Shown piece after piece: positions 6,435-6,493 of a stretch of DNA of 6,493 bases. The notes below the pieces were generated by a model, which saw nothing but the letters and a program-made list of their open reading frames with translations, was not told where the DNA came from and searched no databases. The DNA comes from Prevotellaceae bacterium. GTDB taxonomy: Bacteria; Bacteroidota; Bacteroidia; Bacteroidales; UBA932. Position 1 is the first letter of the stretch; every line of letters begins with the position of its first letter. The position numbers and the translations under genes were made by a program. Location of the stretch: assembly GCA_031278495.1 (NCBI GenBank), contig JAITKG010000190.1:1-6493 (forward strand). Direction: 5' to 3'.

Positions 6435-6493
6435 CAGCATTAATTATGTTTCTTTGACATGTTGGAATTGATATATTAAAAATATATCGCTTT
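6435..6493 (+). other. Start of a structured leader, possibly of an rRNA or other antiterminated operon
   Basis: This is the transcribed region downstream of the promoter at 6404-6434, cut by the window edge. TGTTTCTTTGACA at 6447-6459 resembles boxA (E. coli TGCTCTTTAACA) with one extra T and G for A. A hairpin follows at 6470-6488: GATATAT pairs perfectly with ATATATC around a five-base loop. From family knowledge, strong TTTG/TAnnTTTG promoters with a CTTTGACA-type boxA leader precede 16S rRNA genes in Bacteroidota, but similar leaders occur before other antiterminated operons. No rRNA or tRNA sequence is itself visible here. Confidence 0.5.

Overview
The window looks like chromosomal DNA of a Bacteroidota species, most likely Bacteroidales. 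The basis is promoter grammar: three sites match a TTTG, exactly 19 bases, then TAnnTTTG exactly or with one mismatch in the second element, and one more matches exactly at the right end. Genes also lack clear Shine-Dalgarno sequences, coding DNA has roughly balanced GC, and spacers are very AT-rich. The five intact genes are all housekeeping or stress-physiology genes. I see no transposase, phage gene, CRISPR array or toxin system. The order below is by position.

Bases 1-237 are a divergent spacer. A very good leftward promoter (76-106) drives something that runs off the left edge. A weaker candidate promoter precedes a rightward MscS-type mechanosensitive channel of the YbdG subfamily (238-1509). 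This gene converges on trmB and overlaps its end by 12 bases.

Bases 1498-3503 form a leftward transcription unit: promoter at 3473-3503, then sufS (group II cysteine desulfurase, PLP enzyme of Fe-S cluster assembly), then trmB (tRNA m7G46 methyltransferase) 37 bases later. No sufBCDE genes are in view.

Bases 3628-6273 form a second leftward unit: promoter at 6243-6273, an NhaP2/CvrA-type K+/H+ antiporter with a C-terminal TrkA-C domain, and a YegS/diacylglycerol-kinase-type lipid kinase. The 100-base gap between these two genes is almost entirely one 98-base element bounded by perfect 21-base inverted arms. Together with the mechanosensitive channel, the antiporter suggests a local theme of osmotic and ion homeostasis, but this is only proximity.

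Bases 6274-6493 contain an irregular array of a ~15-base repeat, then a strong rightward promoter (6404-6434) and the start of a leader with a boxA-like sequence and a hairpin. The leader resembles those of stable-RNA or antiterminated operons, so such an operon may start just past the right edge. This promoter is nearly a copy of the leftward one at the left edge (37 of 43 positions identical), and the two face outward. I did not find a clearly novel multi-gene system. The unusual material is in the non-coding DNA: the 98-base inverted-repeat element, the 15-base repeat array, and the paired outward promoters with boxA-like leaders.
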